Shown here piece after piece: positions 1 through 11,935 of a stretch of DNA of 64,000 nt (position 1 is its first letter; the number at the start of each line of letters is the position of its first letter). Source of the stretch: Rhodeus uyekii (taxonomy: Eukaryota; Chordata; Actinopteri; Cypriniformes; Acheilognathidae); assembly GCA_037043235.1 (NCBI GenBank), contig JAWRVZ010000055.1, forward strand, positions 3,654,501-3,718,500, in the 5' to 3' direction. A program made the translations under genes and the position numbers. The notes under the pieces were generated by a model. The model was not told the DNA's origin. It was given only the letters and a program-made list of their open reading frames with translations, and searched no databases.

Positions 1-2423
1 TTTTTATTCAGAAAAAGATCATGTTGGTCATGCAGTTCATTATGCAGTTCAAAATAAAAGTACTGTATTTAAAACAAAATGTCTTAAAGGAATAGTTTGT
101 CCAAACATTTATACATCCTCATGTTGTTCCAAACCATTTTACAAAGAAGAAAAATGTAAGATATTTAGCAAAATATACAAGCTGCTGATATTTTCCATAG
201 AGTGAAAGCAAATTTTTAGCACTATTCTATTTCATTATATGGAAACAAGCAGTTAGGATTCTGCTAAATATCAAACAGTTAGGCTATGGAATGTTCCATT
301 GAGATGCTTGATTTTATACAGTGGTTTATTTAGACAACATTATAAAATAAAACACCAAAGGTATGTGTTTGACAATGTGCTGCTACCCCACCTCCGTCTC
401 AAGCAGATTTTCAAGCAGGCACAGATACAAGTGGCTAAGCCATTACTTGAATGGGTTTGTAAGTAATCTTGATCTAGTGGACAAGCTTGAAGAAGTGAAT
501 CCTCCCACTAGATTTATCTGTGCCCGGAGCCTCAGTCTCCTTTTCAGCCCCACTGTAGTTTATCTCCGCTCTTGTATTCCCTACAGCGTGAATGGGGCAT
601 GGTGCTAAAGCTATATGTGATTCGCCATAACATACCTTTAGAGAGTCTGTAAAGGGCGTTTGGCTGAAACACAAAGAGAGGAAGAATCAAAGCATAAAGA
701 TATAATGTATGCGCAAGCTAGCTGTGGCCACTGAGGTACAAGGTTGACAGGTATTTACACTTTAATCAATCTGTTTCTCTACAGATTACAAATTCATAGC
801 CTATGAGCTACTGTTGAAATAGCTTTACTTTTTTTATGCATATTACATAACTGTGAGCGAACTTGCACCTTATGAAAAATCAATGTAGACAGCTTTGACA
901 GTTTATCTGGCGCTTAGTCCCTGTTCAGTCTGACACCAAACGTTCACTGAGATCAGCCTATACTGTCAGATAAGCTACTTTGATTTGAATTTTTTTTTCT
1001 TAACGACATATCCTGATCTTGTTTAGTGGTGTCGTTTTGGTGTAGTTTCATAAGGAGATATGAAAAGCCATAAATTAATGAGTTTTGTGTTCAAAGTCAA
1101 TTATTAATCTTTACTGTTTTGTGTAGCTTCTTTGCTGCTGAGACACCTGGAGATTGTGCCATTGTGTAATTTTTAAAGTAAATTTCATTACAAAATTAGT
1201 ATTTTGTGTTCTTATTCCTAAATATCACATTTTAAATAAATATATATATATATATATAAAATGAGTTTCTGAAATGTCTGTTCTAAATGTCTAAAAAACT
1301 GAATTTTTTTATTAATGTATTACCACCCCTACAGTACTGCTAATTAGATTCTGTCATATCGTGTTTATCGCATACAGCGTAATATAGATTATTAAATTTT
1401 ACACAATATTTTGCTTTAATTGTTTTTTTAATATCCCACCGTTACTGTGGAAGCATCAAATTACAGCTTTCATAAAAATATTTTTCAGACAGTGTCATGG
1501 TGAGAGGGAAATGATACAGGAAAACATTCTACAGCTTGTCTTCATGTAGCATGGGAGTTCTCAATGGTTGAGTGACTGTGTTCTGCGTTCACAGGCTGTC
1601 GCCTGTAGCAGCTTTGAGGTAACGAGCCCACAGACGTGCTGCCCCCAACGTTCCTGTCTAAATTTAAGCTGATGAAGAGATAATTGCTCAGTTGGTAGCA
1701 TAACAGGAATCACTCCACAAGTGCAAAGAAAAGCTGTTGCAGTTGGGTAGTTCTCAACTGAGTTTTATTCTTAGAATTTACTTTGGACATCATGTGAATA
1801 CCGTACACAATAATTAGACAAAATGCACTGCTGTTCAAAGTTTGAAGTCTTTTTTTCCCCGCAAGAACACATTAAATTGATCAAAAGAGGTAGAAAACAT
1901 ATCCATTTCAAATAAACTCTGTTCATTTGATTTGTTTTATTCATTGAAGTATCCAGGAGGGCCACAGTCTTGCAGAGTTTAGCCTCAACCTTAATTACAT
2001 GCACCAGAGGGCTTTTCCATAAGGCAAGTTTACCAAATAAGCCAGACTTTTTTCAGTTAGTCTGACTCACTGTCAGTTGACTTGGTTCCATAAAGATAAT
2101 TTAATATAGCTCAGCCTCAGTCACTCTGGCAACATATGTTGGGAAACAAACCTGATCCAGGACAGGCTAACTGTCAGTCTAAGCCTGAGTTGTTCCTGCC
2201 ATATGTCCAAATGTTTTGCCAATTTCTTGCACACAACACTGACTGACAGGAACACAATGATATTACCACTGACTCTCATATACCATAGTTTGGCTTTATT
2301 AACCCATATCAGGCCCAAAAAAATAAACAGTTAACAGAATTTTTTTAAAATTATAAATCAAATAAATAGGTTACAATGATAAATGATGCAACAGGCCTAT
2401 AAAAACATGCATGTATATGTGCA

Positions 2424-2453
2424 AACACACACACACACACATACACACACACA
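2424..2453. repeat. (CA)n microsatellite
   Basis: Short dinucleotide CA tract interrupted once by AT. It is a simple repeat just upstream of the Tc1 relic. Confidence 0.9.
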
Positions 2454-2507
2454 CCATTAATCATCACAGTGTAACACCAAGTCAGTTAAACTAAAGGGAT
2501 GTCAATC

Positions 2508-3415
2508 TAGGAGGCATAAGAGATTGTGAATCAGTTTCACCTTCTTTGGTGCAAATTAAAATGGCAAAAGGTCCACGTTTGCAGCAGCAAGAAACCCCCC
2601 AAAAAGGGAATGATTTTGCAGCTGCTGGTCATAGAAAATTGTTCTCTCCTTATTCTATCTGACTGATTTGTCTTTAGTTTTGTTAGGATCACTGTCTGTA
2701 GCACGAGGCAGTACCTGTAACCCAATCATGTTGCACAGGCAATACTTGCTGTTGCAAAGAGGTTTAGTATGTTGTGTAACAGGCCGTTACACAAGGAGAG
2801 CTGTAGAAGGACAAAGAAGGGCAACAACCCAGCAGCAGGACCGGTATCTACTCCTTTTTGCAAGGAGGAACAGGATGAGCACCACCAGAGCCCTGCAAAA
2901 TAACGTCCAGCAGGCTACTGGTGTACATGTTTCTGACCAAACTGTCAGAAACAGACTTCACAAGGATGACATGAGGGCCTGATGTCCTCTAGTGGAACCT
3001 TTGCTCACAGCTCAACTCTGTGTAGGTTGATTGACACTTACCAGAGAACACCAGACCTGGCAAGTCCGCCATTGGCACCCCATCCTTTTCATTGATGAGA
3101 ACAGGTTCACACTGATCTCGTGTGACAGACGTGAAAGAGTCTGGAGATCCTGTGGGGGGCGTTGTGCTGCATGCAACATCAATGAGCACGGTAGGTTTGG
3201 CAGTGGATCAGTAAAGATCTGGGGAGGAATATCCTTGGAGGGTCACTCAGACCTCTTTGTGATAGCCAATAGCCAATGAGATGAAGAGCCATTGTCAGAC
3301 CGGTGCAGGGGGGCTTGGGTTCCTCGTAGTACGTGATAATGCTTGGCCACTTTATATTTAATGTTTGGCTAGAGTGTGTTAGGCAGTTTTTAATGACGAA
3401 GGCACTGATCATCCC
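2508..3415 (+). pseudogene. Tc1-family transposase relic
   Basis: Degenerate copy of a Tc1/mariner (IS630-like) transposon. Recognisable transposase pieces are RTTQQQDRYLLLFARRNRMS-like N-terminal DNA-binding sequence (about 2815-2980), then in another frame EHQTWQVRHWHPILFIDENRF, CDRRERVWR and GSVKIWGGISLEG (about 3040-3260), then a short QDNARP-like stretch (LVVRDNAWP, about 3318-3345). The first catalytic Asp (FIDEN) is still visible. A functional protein would be about 340 residues. This copy has frameshifts, stops and an internal deletion, and its 3' third and terminal repeat are missing where a LINE fragment begins. It is clearly dead. Similar Tc1 copies are abundant in teleosts. Confidence 0.85.
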
Positions 3416-3836
3416 TCAAACCTGTGCAAATGATCCAGAACGCTGCAGCTTGTCTGGTCTTCAACGAACCCAAAAGGGCCCACGTCACTCTACTCTTCAT
3501 CTCTCTGCACTGGCTCCCACTTGCAGCTTACATCAAATTCAAAGCACTCACACTTGCTTACAGAACTAAGACAGGTTCAGCACCCTCATACTTCCAGACG
3601 CTACTTTCAAATCTACACACCTACCAGAAACCTGCAAGTGACGTACCTTGCAAAATCACTCTCAAGAACATTTTCGTTCACCATTCCTTGCTGGTTGAAT
3701 GATCTCCCTGCCTTCATTCAAAATGCAGGATCCTTGTTCAAAGGCAATGTTCAAAAGACTGCTAAAAGCGCACCCAGATGTGTTTTTTTGAGTGAATACA
3801 GGAGGCCACACACTACTGACTTAGATTTATGAGTTG
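3416..3836 (+). pseudogene. 3' end of a non-LTR (LINE) reverse transcriptase ORF
   Basis: Two overlapping frames read IQNAAACLVFNEPKRAHVT, LFISLHWLPLAAYIKFKALT, LAYRTKTGSAPSYFQ and then RTFSFTIPCWLNDLPAFI. This matches the C-terminal region that follows the RT domain in fish CR1/L2/Rex-type LINEs (IQNAAARLV...HWLPV..RI.FK motif). Only the last roughly 130 codons are present, as expected for a 5'-truncated LINE insertion, and a frameshift near 3.65 kb separates the two parts. The clade is my judgement from the motif. The identity as LINE debris is firm. Confidence 0.75.
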
Positions 3837-3876
3837 CTGTGATGAATTTCATGCAAGTTGGATCAGCCTGTAACTT

Positions 3877-5120
3877 TAGTTCCCGTTCAAGGGAACTCAC
3901 GCTGCGTCGGAACGCCAGGGGAATACAGTAGCATGTTATCTCGTGAAGTACTGTGAAATCGATCGAACGACTGGGTGAATGATTGTCACGGGTCGGTGAC
4001 GTGATGAACCAACAAGTTTTAGAGCATGTGTTTCCCCTGTCCTCGCTACATTTCGAGCAGGAATACTCACCTCTTATGTGTGACTTGTTTGGAAGCGGAG
4101 CACGCTTGCTCTGCTTCCGCCTGGTGGTTTTCTCTTAATGCACGCTACGTGCTAATACGGCTCATGTTCCTCAGGGCTCGGTTCCTGCTGCTGCCGAGGC
4201 TCAGTGGCAATCTATGTCCTGGGGTTTGCATAAAAAAATAATAATAATGTATCTGGCAGCGGGATTTGAGATGATGTCAGCATGCTCTAGGGCGGTTACT
4301 TCTGACCATGCAGAGGCACCGGCGCTGAAACTATCCAGCTCTGAGGAGTTGGACGTGTTTGCATCGAGGTTAGAAAGGAAGAGAAATTATGACATTTTAT
4401 AAAAAATAACATTTTCATAAAAAAACATTTTTTTTTTAAACTGGCCGACGAGATAAGGGAGAGAGCAACCCGAATTAACGTTACCTGCCTGCACGAGTCC
4501 ATCCCTATCAAGCCATGTCGGTCACTTTTTCTGGGGCAGGCAGAGCATATCCCGCTTCCGGCATGTTTACACCCTCCCTCACTGCTGCAGGCCTACCAAG
4601 CGGAATCGCTCAGGGACCTTGATGAGGGCGGGGGCTCTCTCTCTCCTTGTCAGTAAAGAGACAGCCTCTTCCATCGGCCGCTCCATGGCAGCTGGTGGCT
4701 ACGGAGAGGCATCTGTGACTTAACCTGAAGCCATCAAAGAAAAAAAGAAAAAAAGACAAAAAGAACTTCTCCTGGACACCCCTCTGTCACCTCCTGGCCT
4801 TTTCTGTGAAAATCGGTCATTGAGAGGTTTCGGGAGGCTGCTAGCAGTATGTAGCGTTCAGGAAGCTACTGCCTCGCCCGCCCTCATGCTGCCTCACAGC
4901 TCCACCCATACGGCCGCACAAAAGCAGTGTCGCCACCCCCCAACCCACCCAAAAAACCGAGGGGTCTGGCCGACACTCTCAGCCGCCTGTATCCCTCTGG
5001 CAGGAGGTCGGATCTGAGGACTGTCCTCCTCGCTAAGAAGGCTATGAGCAAGAGGACCTGACACCAAGTGCGTCTGGCCTCACATTGGCGATCTTCCTCA
5101 GTTGCCGCCTGTGAGTCAGA
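3877..5120 (+). pseudogene. Gag-like ORF fragment of a DIRS/LTR-type retroelement
   Basis: The stretch opens with a TTCCCGTTCAAGGGAACTCA element end and then reads, in several broken frames, a cysteine-containing segment (CFPCPRYISSRNTHLLCVTC, about 4026-4100), an acidic segment (LSSSEELDVFASR, about 4335), LLQAYQAESLRDLDEGGG (about 4585-4635) and a basic C-terminus around SDLRTVLLAKKAMSKR (about 5010-5060). I recognise this domain order from the gag-like ORF of a common fish retroelement that I associate with the DIRS group. The family name comes from memory. Multiple stops, frameshifts and a poly-A-rich insertion show it is inactive. Confidence 0.55.
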
Positions 5121-7168
5121 TTGCTCTGGGGGATTGTACTAAGAGCTTTCAAAGATCATTTCAAAGGTTATTTGTTCTTGAAAATGAAGATTTGATTTCC
5201 TTTAAGAGTATTTGCAGAGCACAATTCTGATTAGTCACTAGTTGAGACGAGTCTGAGATGAACTGAGACGAAAGACTCATGGTACTAGCACCAGAATGCT
5301 GATTTGAAGGCCATTTTGTAGTTATTTTGGGCATCCAATATACCTGTGTGAAACGTTGTGTGTATGGTCCCGTGTGTGTGTGTGTGTTGGTGCAAAAGTC
5401 TGTTTTGCTGGTGCGACTCTGTGGGCGCCTTCCTGCACTGAGTCACATTATAGCTGACTCAGTGGTATATAGAGGAGGTGGAAGAGAGCCAGATACAGCA
5501 CCACCCTTTGGCTCTTTGTGCACAAACACACACACAAACACACTTCATCAGCCAAGGCAAAAAGCTTATTTCACTCGCAGTGGACACAGGAAGGGTGATG
5601 AAGGATGGAGAAAGAGATGGAGTAAATGAGCCTTGTTGATATCTCCAGGGTTTATCTTAAGAATATTCAAGATAATTCCAGAGCAAATGAGCTGGTCTTA
5701 TGGTGTGTTAGGTTAATTGTATTGCAGATTCCTGGATTTATGGTAATTTGGTTCAGTCTTGCTGTAAATTGCCTGTTAAAGTCATTAATATTCCTGATGA
5801 GAAGTAGACTCAGCTCTGCTCTGTAATAATATAATTGTATTTACCGGTAAGAAGGTTGCTGTGGAGATTTTCACACTTTATTAATGGGCGCCTCTTCAGT
5901 TAATATTTTACCCAAGCTCCCAAAATACCCTCAAATCTGGGTGACAGTTGGAGCTGTTTTGCGCAAATGGGAAGAGGAGTGAGAGTGTCCGTGCCTGCGT
6001 TCTGTGCCAGCACGCTTACAGTAATGGGTCTCGCTGACTGATTTGGTAATTATGTCCTGATATGTGTGGCTGCTTTATTTATGGTCACCATTATCAAGGA
6101 CCTTGATTCTCATTTATGAGCAAGATGTCTCTGACCTCAATCTCAGGTATGTGTAGGCGTATTGACAGCAACCAATCACTTTCAGATTGATTGTGGTGAG
6201 TTTCTACAACGTTTGACCCTTTTAGTATGACTTTTGACTGGCTTTTGGCTTTGTACAGGTAGGTAATTTGAATATTACAAGTATTGTGACCAGTAGGCAT
6301 GGGAGCTGATAAATGGATGGTAAGTGATCTGAGGGCCAATGACATATAAATGAGTCCATGATAAAGAAAAGATTTTACACATAATGTGTTTGTGTTAATT
6401 TTGCTCTTATAAGGTTTTAAAAAAACATATACCATTTGCCCTATGCCATGTGGTGGAGCATAATAAAAAGTATCAAAAAATGTCTTCTAAAATCTACATG
6501 TGTATCAACACTTATCTAAAAAGTATTTATTATAATTTTTTAAATGTCATGAATTATCCTTTAATAAATATCAAGGTTTTGGGCAGTCAACCGCATGGCA
6601 TTTTACAACCTGAACTAACCTTGCCTTGTAATAAAAAATCATATGACATCTGACATCTGATATTTTAAGAGACTTGATCTTCTAGACAGTCATGAGGGTC
6701 TGCAGGGGTCCTCTCTATGATGTACTGTCCTTTTTTTGCGCATGTTGGTCACACCACATTACTCTTGATTTGGTGGAAAAAAGGTTTCCAATTATACTCT
6801 CTCTAAGAAATAGTAATAAAAATTATGAAAAACTGGTTTAGGGTTCAATAAAACAAATACAAGGAATCACCCTGATATTATTATTTTTTACTTTATTCCA
6901 CACAAAATACATTTTTCCTATTTCCTTATCATAACAAGTTTGACCAATACATTATTGTATCTATAAATTGCATTTTAAAAGTATTTTTAAATAAATTAAG
7001 AGATAGTGTTTAGAATTTTCTGTATTTGCTCGTCTTTCCAATGAAACTTTTGTATTGCACTGCATTGCTTTGCTAGTTTGGTATTAATGCATTTGAAGAA
7101 ACTCTTTTTATATAACACGTTGGTCTGCTCCTGACTTACCTGCTTTATATTTCTCCATGTTCTTACAG

Positions 7169-7470
7169 AGAGAGAAGAGTATGTGGCCACCTTCAAGGGT
7201 TCAGAGTATTTCTGTTATGACCTGTCCCCGAACCCCATCCAGAGCAGTAGCGATGAGATTACGCTCTCCTTCAAGACCCTGCAGCGCAATGGACTGATGC
7301 TCCACACCGGAAAGTCTGCAGACTATGTCAACCTGGCGCTGAAGAATGGTGCCGTCTCGCTGGTCATCAACCTGGGCTCTGGGGCCTTCGAGGCCCTGGT
7401 GGAGCCCGTCAATGGGAAATTTAATGACAATGCCTGGCATGATGTGAAGGTTACCAGGAACCTTCGTCAG
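7169..7470 (+). CDS. nrxn1: Neurexin-1 alpha exon: first half of LNS2
   Basis: Encodes REEYVATFKGSEYFCYDLSP through HDVKVTRNLRQ, about 100 codons. This is the N-terminal beta-sandwich half of the LNS2 (laminin-neurexin-sex hormone globulin) domain of presynaptic alpha-neurexin. GKSADYVNLALK contains the Asp that, by homology, coordinates the domain Ca2+. The acceptor is ttcttacag, followed by AGAGAGAAGAG, so two alternative AGs (7169-7172) lie just downstream. I chose the first, which implies an incoming phase-1 junction. The donor is CAG|GTAACC, phase 0. Near identity to mammalian neurexin-1, with Tyr/Ser choices unlike neurexin-3, supports the paralogue call. SS1 lies in the intron before it and SS2 immediately after it. 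Confidence 0.96.
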
Positions 7471-8366
7471 GTAACCGCGCAGAAAAGGCAGAGGTCGAGA
7501 TTGGATACATTCAGATTCAGATTAGTAGCATCAAACTAACCCTCGAAGTAGATTTAACCGTAAACACTTTAACAAAGACATGCACTCATTTAAAATAGTT
7601 TAGGTATTATGTATTTGAATATTGCAACTAAAAGTCTATGACTAGAGAGATCGTTCTAGGCTTTTGATGCCCTTTTGGCATTTTTAATCAGCTCTAGCGT
7701 TCTTTATGTAGCACAGAGCAGAGTTGACGTAACAAAAAGACGCTCCCATTATTGAAGTATTCATGTAGCAGCCATTAATTCAGCTTTTAGACATGAGTGA
7801 ACGTACCCTTAACCCTGTTCCCCTTGACTAATATTTAAATTCAATCTCAGACGCTACTGCATCCATATTTTACTGTCACTGTTTGATAGCGCCACCTCTC
7901 ACTGCATTACATGAGTACGTCACCTGTCAACGTAGAATGCGTTTGAAGTGTCAAGACTCGGAAAAGATCCGAGATGTGTGGCATGAAGTTGGATAGGACA
8001 AGCAGTAAACATAAAAAGCTCAGTGGTGCATTCTGTCACCAGTAAAGTTAGCGGAGTGCCAGGAATAGGAGGAGACAGTGTTTGGAACAGAGTAGACTAG
8101 ATGCGTCCCAGAGGAACTCCACGGTGCAGATCTCGTCTGCTTCTCCTTTCCTTCTCTTCTTTTGCCCTTTTTAAATGTTTACTAACCTGCTTTTGGGGAA
8201 AGAAACTAACCTTTCATCCATGGAATGTGTCATTTACTAACCTGTTACCTCTTACTAACGTGCAACGCTGATGTACTAACCTTGGCAAGAGACCATCTTT
8301 TTTGATTAAGGAACGGTGTTCTGTTCACAGTTTTTTAATTTCCTTTCTCCCCCCTTTTCCACAAAG
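7471..8366 (+). other. nrxn1: Intron preceding SS2 with ACTAAC cluster
   Basis: Short 0.9-kb intron. It has no transposon that I recognise. The last 190 bases contain five ACTAAC hexamers (8181, 8205, 8236, 8254, 8275), four of them TACTAAC, and then a C/T-rich tract before the SS2 acceptor. Confidence 0.9.
8181..8280 (+). promoter_or_regulatory. Cluster of five (T)ACTAAC motifs upstream of SS2 microexon
   Basis: ACTAAC occurs at 8181, 8205, 8236, 8254 and 8275; all but 8205 are TACTAAC. This is both the optimal branch-point sequence and the recognition element of STAR-family RNA-binding proteins such as Quaking (ACUAAY). The position, 86-186 nt upstream of an alternatively spliced microexon, suggests a splicing-regulatory role. 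That role is inferred. Confidence 0.6.
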
Positions 8367-8411
8367 CACTCAGGCATTGGACACGCTATGGTAAACAAAC
8401 TACATTGTTCG
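8367..8411 (+). CDS. nrxn1: Neurexin-1 SS2 microexon with two alternative donors
   Basis: Alternatively spliced insert of the LNS2 domain. After a CCCCTTTTCCACAAAG acceptor, 8367-8390 encodes HSGIGHAM (24 nt), ending at donor GCTATG|GTAAAC. Continuing in frame, 8391-8411 encodes VNKLHCS and ends at a second donor TCG|GTAGAT. The 8-residue and 15-residue forms are exactly the two long SS2 variants known for neurexin-1. Skipping joins RNLRQ directly to VTISVDG. All three products stay in frame (phase 0 at both sides). SS2 modulates the ligand-binding face of LNS2. The exon is too short to be found by ORF length. Confidence 0.95.
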
Positions 8412-9611
8412 GTAGATATCATTCTAATTGTTTCTTAGTTTGGGTTTGCCGTGTGTCTATTTTCCTTTTTTTGAATCGTAGACATCAATACTAAACAAAA
8501 AAAGGGGGAAAATGCGGTTGGTACTCTTTACGCTTACTTCCCCTGCCCTGCCCAAATTCCCCTTTTCTTTTTCTTCTCATTAGTTCGGTTTCCTCAGCTC
8601 TTTCTGTCCCGTCCATCTTTTTCGTTTCCTTAGGTTATCTTGCATCTTTTCCTTCTTTGGGTTCTTTTGCATAAGGTTTTGCTCACCGATCGGTCTCGGC
8701 TGGCTGGCTCTGAGCCTTTTCATTGGTCCAGCTAGCTTTGAGGCCTGTTGTTCAGCATGGTGTGCATCCTGGCCACCCCGTGTACTAACACCTCTGCTCC
8801 ATCAGTACATTTAAGGCTGGCATGGGTGGCCGGTCATCTCGTCTGTTGTAGTTTTTTGCTTTCTTTCTTCATTTGAACACGCTTCTGCATGTCGACACCT
8901 CTGCTGTGATTGGTCTCATGAACTGTGTCGTATGTGTGTCCTTCTCCCTCCCCTTCTCTCTTTACTCATACCTGTGCAATCTAATCTGTGAGAAGAATTA
9001 TTCTCTCTAACCAACCATTGTTTGCATGTGGAGAGGGAGGGATAATGAAGCATGCATCCATTCAACTAGATCTGTGAGAGATGTGCCTCTAATTGCTTGT
9101 GCTTTCATTTCTAACCTCTTAGCACGCTGTGTTCTTTGTTTTACCTCATATTAAATACATTGAAAACTGCTGTAACTACTCACACGCACTGGATTCAAGC
9201 GATACTAACTCTCAGAAACACACATACTACTAACACCATTTTTGTGTCTGCTGATTTACTTTTTGTGCTCTATTAGTGGCACCGCTAACATTGATCATGG
9301 GCTAATGTGCCGCAGACTTCCTCAGCTCACCTAAGGCATACTAGAATTTAACACCAAAAACATAAATCTAGAAGGACCAAAAAAGTTAAGCAATAAATAA
9401 ATAAGAATTCTTGAAACAGACATGAAAATGGGTTCACATTAAATCAATAAAAAGAGAAAAGCAATAAATAAATACATAAATAAGAAGCATTAAAGACAAA
9501 AACAAAACAAAACCAAGCATCCAAATCCTTATGAGGGGGACCAAAGCCCTGTAACAGTATTCAAGTTATATGTGAGTATAGCGTGTCCTTTCCCTGTGCT
9601 TTGTTGTCTAG
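8412..9611 (+). other. nrxn1: Intron following SS2
   Basis: 1.2-kb intron containing further TACTAAC motifs (8783, 9203, 9228) and two TGCATG (RBFOX-type) hexamers at 8886 and 9023. I see no transposon. Around 9360-9510 it is A-rich. Confidence 0.85.
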
Positions 9612-9773
9612 GTTACAATATCCGTGGATGGAATTCTGACCACCACTGGATATACACAAGAGGACTACACCATGCTAGGCTCGGATGACTTTTTCTATGT
9701 CGGGGGTAGCCCCAGTACTGCGGATCTGCCCGGATCCCCCGTTAGTAACAACTTTATGGGCTGCCTAAAAGAG
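9612..9773 (+). CDS. nrxn1: Neurexin-1 alpha exon: second half of LNS2
   Basis: 54 codons, [20 protein letters not shown] through NNFMGCLKE. This is the C-terminal strand set of LNS2. FMGC supplies one Cys of the LNS2 disulfide, and the Met is the expected backbone Ca2+ ligand of this domain. The acceptor is GTTGTCTAG and the donor is GAG|GTAAGC, both phase 0. The sequence is practically unchanged from mammalian neurexin-1 ([17 protein letters not shown]). Its partner Cys lies in the next exon. Confidence 0.96.
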
Positions 9774-10439
9774 GTAAGCACTCTGAAATTGCTCCTTGAA
9801 AATACTACATTCCACTGAGAAATATCCCACTAATTTAATCACCTTCAACTGATGCTATATTACATTTATTCATTTACTTGAATAAATAAATATGACTTTG
9901 CATTTAATCTATAAAGATAGTTGAATTGGGGTACATTCAACTAGTTTCCTTTTATAGAAACATCATATATACGGTATATAAGAGATGCAACCTTGCTGCT
10001 AATTTACTTCTCTCTGTAAATGAATACAGCTAGTATCTTAAATGGAAAAGATCTCTGTATCACCTCAGTCAAGTGTCAGTGTGGGGTGAAAGTCTTTTCT
10101 TCCACTTTAATACATGTGATATCACTAAAAATCATGCATGATTATTAAAAGGTATATTTAAAGGTACAGTACGACTTTGAGCGATAACATGAGACTTGAT
10201 ACATTTTGGTAAGATTCAGTACACAGCTTTTGAGCATCATGTCACTTAACGTTGCATGAATAATCGGCTATCGGTATCGCAGAGAAAATGTAGTGTTGGC
10301 GCATCTGTTATATAGAGTTGTGTTAAAATAAATAACAGTACTAGAATCATTACACATCAATTTAAAATCAAAGCATCAACAAATTTTGCAAGTCTGCGTT
10401 ACACTTTTACAGATAGCATAGAAAAGGAATACTTTGCTT

Positions 10440-10860
10440 CAGACACTGCATTTTTAATGTCACCCCACATTTTTTTCATTTGTGTTAAGGTCAGGGGATG
10501 GAGCAAATCACTCCATTACCTCAATCCTGGAACCAAGATTCTGCTCGCTTACTTGTGTGTTTGGGGTCGTTGTCTCATTGAAAGACCCATTTCAAGGGGC
10601 ATTTCCTCTTCGGCACAGGGCAACATGATCTCTTCAAGTATATAATCTTTGATCCTATTGGAAGTTGCTCGTTTTCTTCCATGTGTGTCCAGTTTTTGTT
10701 TTTATTTGAAAGAATTTGATATAATTTTAGCCAAGCGTCCTATGAATTGCTGCAGTTCTTTATACGTTTTCTCTGGTCAACTTTTTAATCAAATTACGTT
10801 GTTCCTCTGAACTGTGAATGGAATGGCCCATTTTACTTGGCAATTCTGAAGGAAATTAAT
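10440..10860 (-). pseudogene. Tc1-like transposase relic (antisense)
   Basis: The reverse strand reads DNDPKHTSKRAESWFQ around 10500-10590. This is the conserved second-Asp region of Tc1-family transposases, followed by a decayed EW...SPDLNP-like stretch. Stops interrupt the frame on both sides. Only the 3' half of the gene is present, and I could not place terminal inverted repeats. It represents a family different from the + strand copy at 2.5-3.4 kb. Confidence 0.75.
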
Positions 10861-11916
10861 TTTATAACAATGTATGAAACATTTGCGTCTTCCTTTAACA
10901 AAGGAAAATTAATAACACCTGTTTTTTTCACAGAATGAGTGAATTATCTAATTAAACTCCACACTGCTATTATTTTGAACATTTCCCTTTCAATGAATTA
11001 GTCAATTACTCAGAACAAGCAGCAATCATGTCATGACAGTTGGGTCTGTGGTGTTTCAATTACACTAATTCAGTAAATTATTTGCAATGCAGAAATATCA
11101 CTACTACTATTAACACTGCTTTTTTAACGCAACTGTATATACATATACATATGTGTGTGTGTGTGTGTTTATCCAATAAATGTCACCTTAGGCTAATGCA
11201 GCATTCACATATATGTACAGTGTATATATATAGTGTGTGGATAAATGTATTTTTATACATCACTTGTATTAGTGGCTTTTTATACGGTTGTCTGACGTCA
11301 GCATTGTACTGATGGGTGCTTTCCCTGGCCTGTAAAAACTCATAACACATCACATACACCAACAACTGAAGGAATTATTTATCAGTCGCCACGGACTCAG
11401 GAGCCGAAGCACAGCGACAGAGTTGAAATGCATTCTCTAATTAACATTGCTGATGAGGTTTCCTCACATCTGAAGACTGCTAATTTGAAAATAGGTCACA
11501 GATCGTCAACAGTGACAGAACTAACAAATAAACAAGAGTGCGACAAATTGGATAAATAAGTAAATAATACATTTAAGTTCATGTGGAAATGAAAAGCCAG
11601 CCTAATGAAATACATTAGAATCACTCAGTTTCCAGCAATATTTGATGGATCTGTGCTACAGATCACCAGTCCACTACCTCACATGCGCATGACATGAGCT
11701 ATCTGTGATCGTAAAACTCCTGAGAGGAAAACTGTGGAGAACATGTTGTCTCATCTATCAGCTTCCATCCTCCATGTTAGACTCGCGTCCCTGTGGAATG
11801 GAATGTCCTCTGATACGCCAGCTGGTGAAGTAAAAAGCTGTTCTGACTGCCAGGAAGTCGGAAATGTGTTTGATGTTGTGAACAGAAATAAAATGCCAAC
11901 CATTTTGTTTTTATCC

Positions 11917-11935
11917 ATATATATATATATATATG
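11917..11935. repeat. (TA)n run at left edge of MITE 1
   Basis: Short TA microsatellite directly abutting the left end of the first MITE. Confidence 0.8.

Larger units (their letters stand above)
1..7168 (+). other. nrxn1: Intron upstream of LNS2 (SS1 side)
   Basis: Intronic sequence preceding the first LNS2 exon. In neurexins this interval separates EGF-A from LNS2 and can hold the splice-site-1 microexons. I searched for the SS1 peptide (GLAHLMM-like) and did not find a convincing microexon. Between 1 and 2500 I see only AT-rich unique-looking sequence with short TA and CA runs. From 2.5 to 5.1 kb there is transposon debris, listed separately. From 5.2 to 7.1 kb nothing recognisable is present. 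Confidence 0.8.

Noticed and set aside
6297..6319. Possible SS1 microexon (TAG|...GATG|GTAAGT)
   Set aside because: 23 nt is not a multiple of three and its translation does not resemble the SS1 insert; acceptor lacks a pyrimidine tract.
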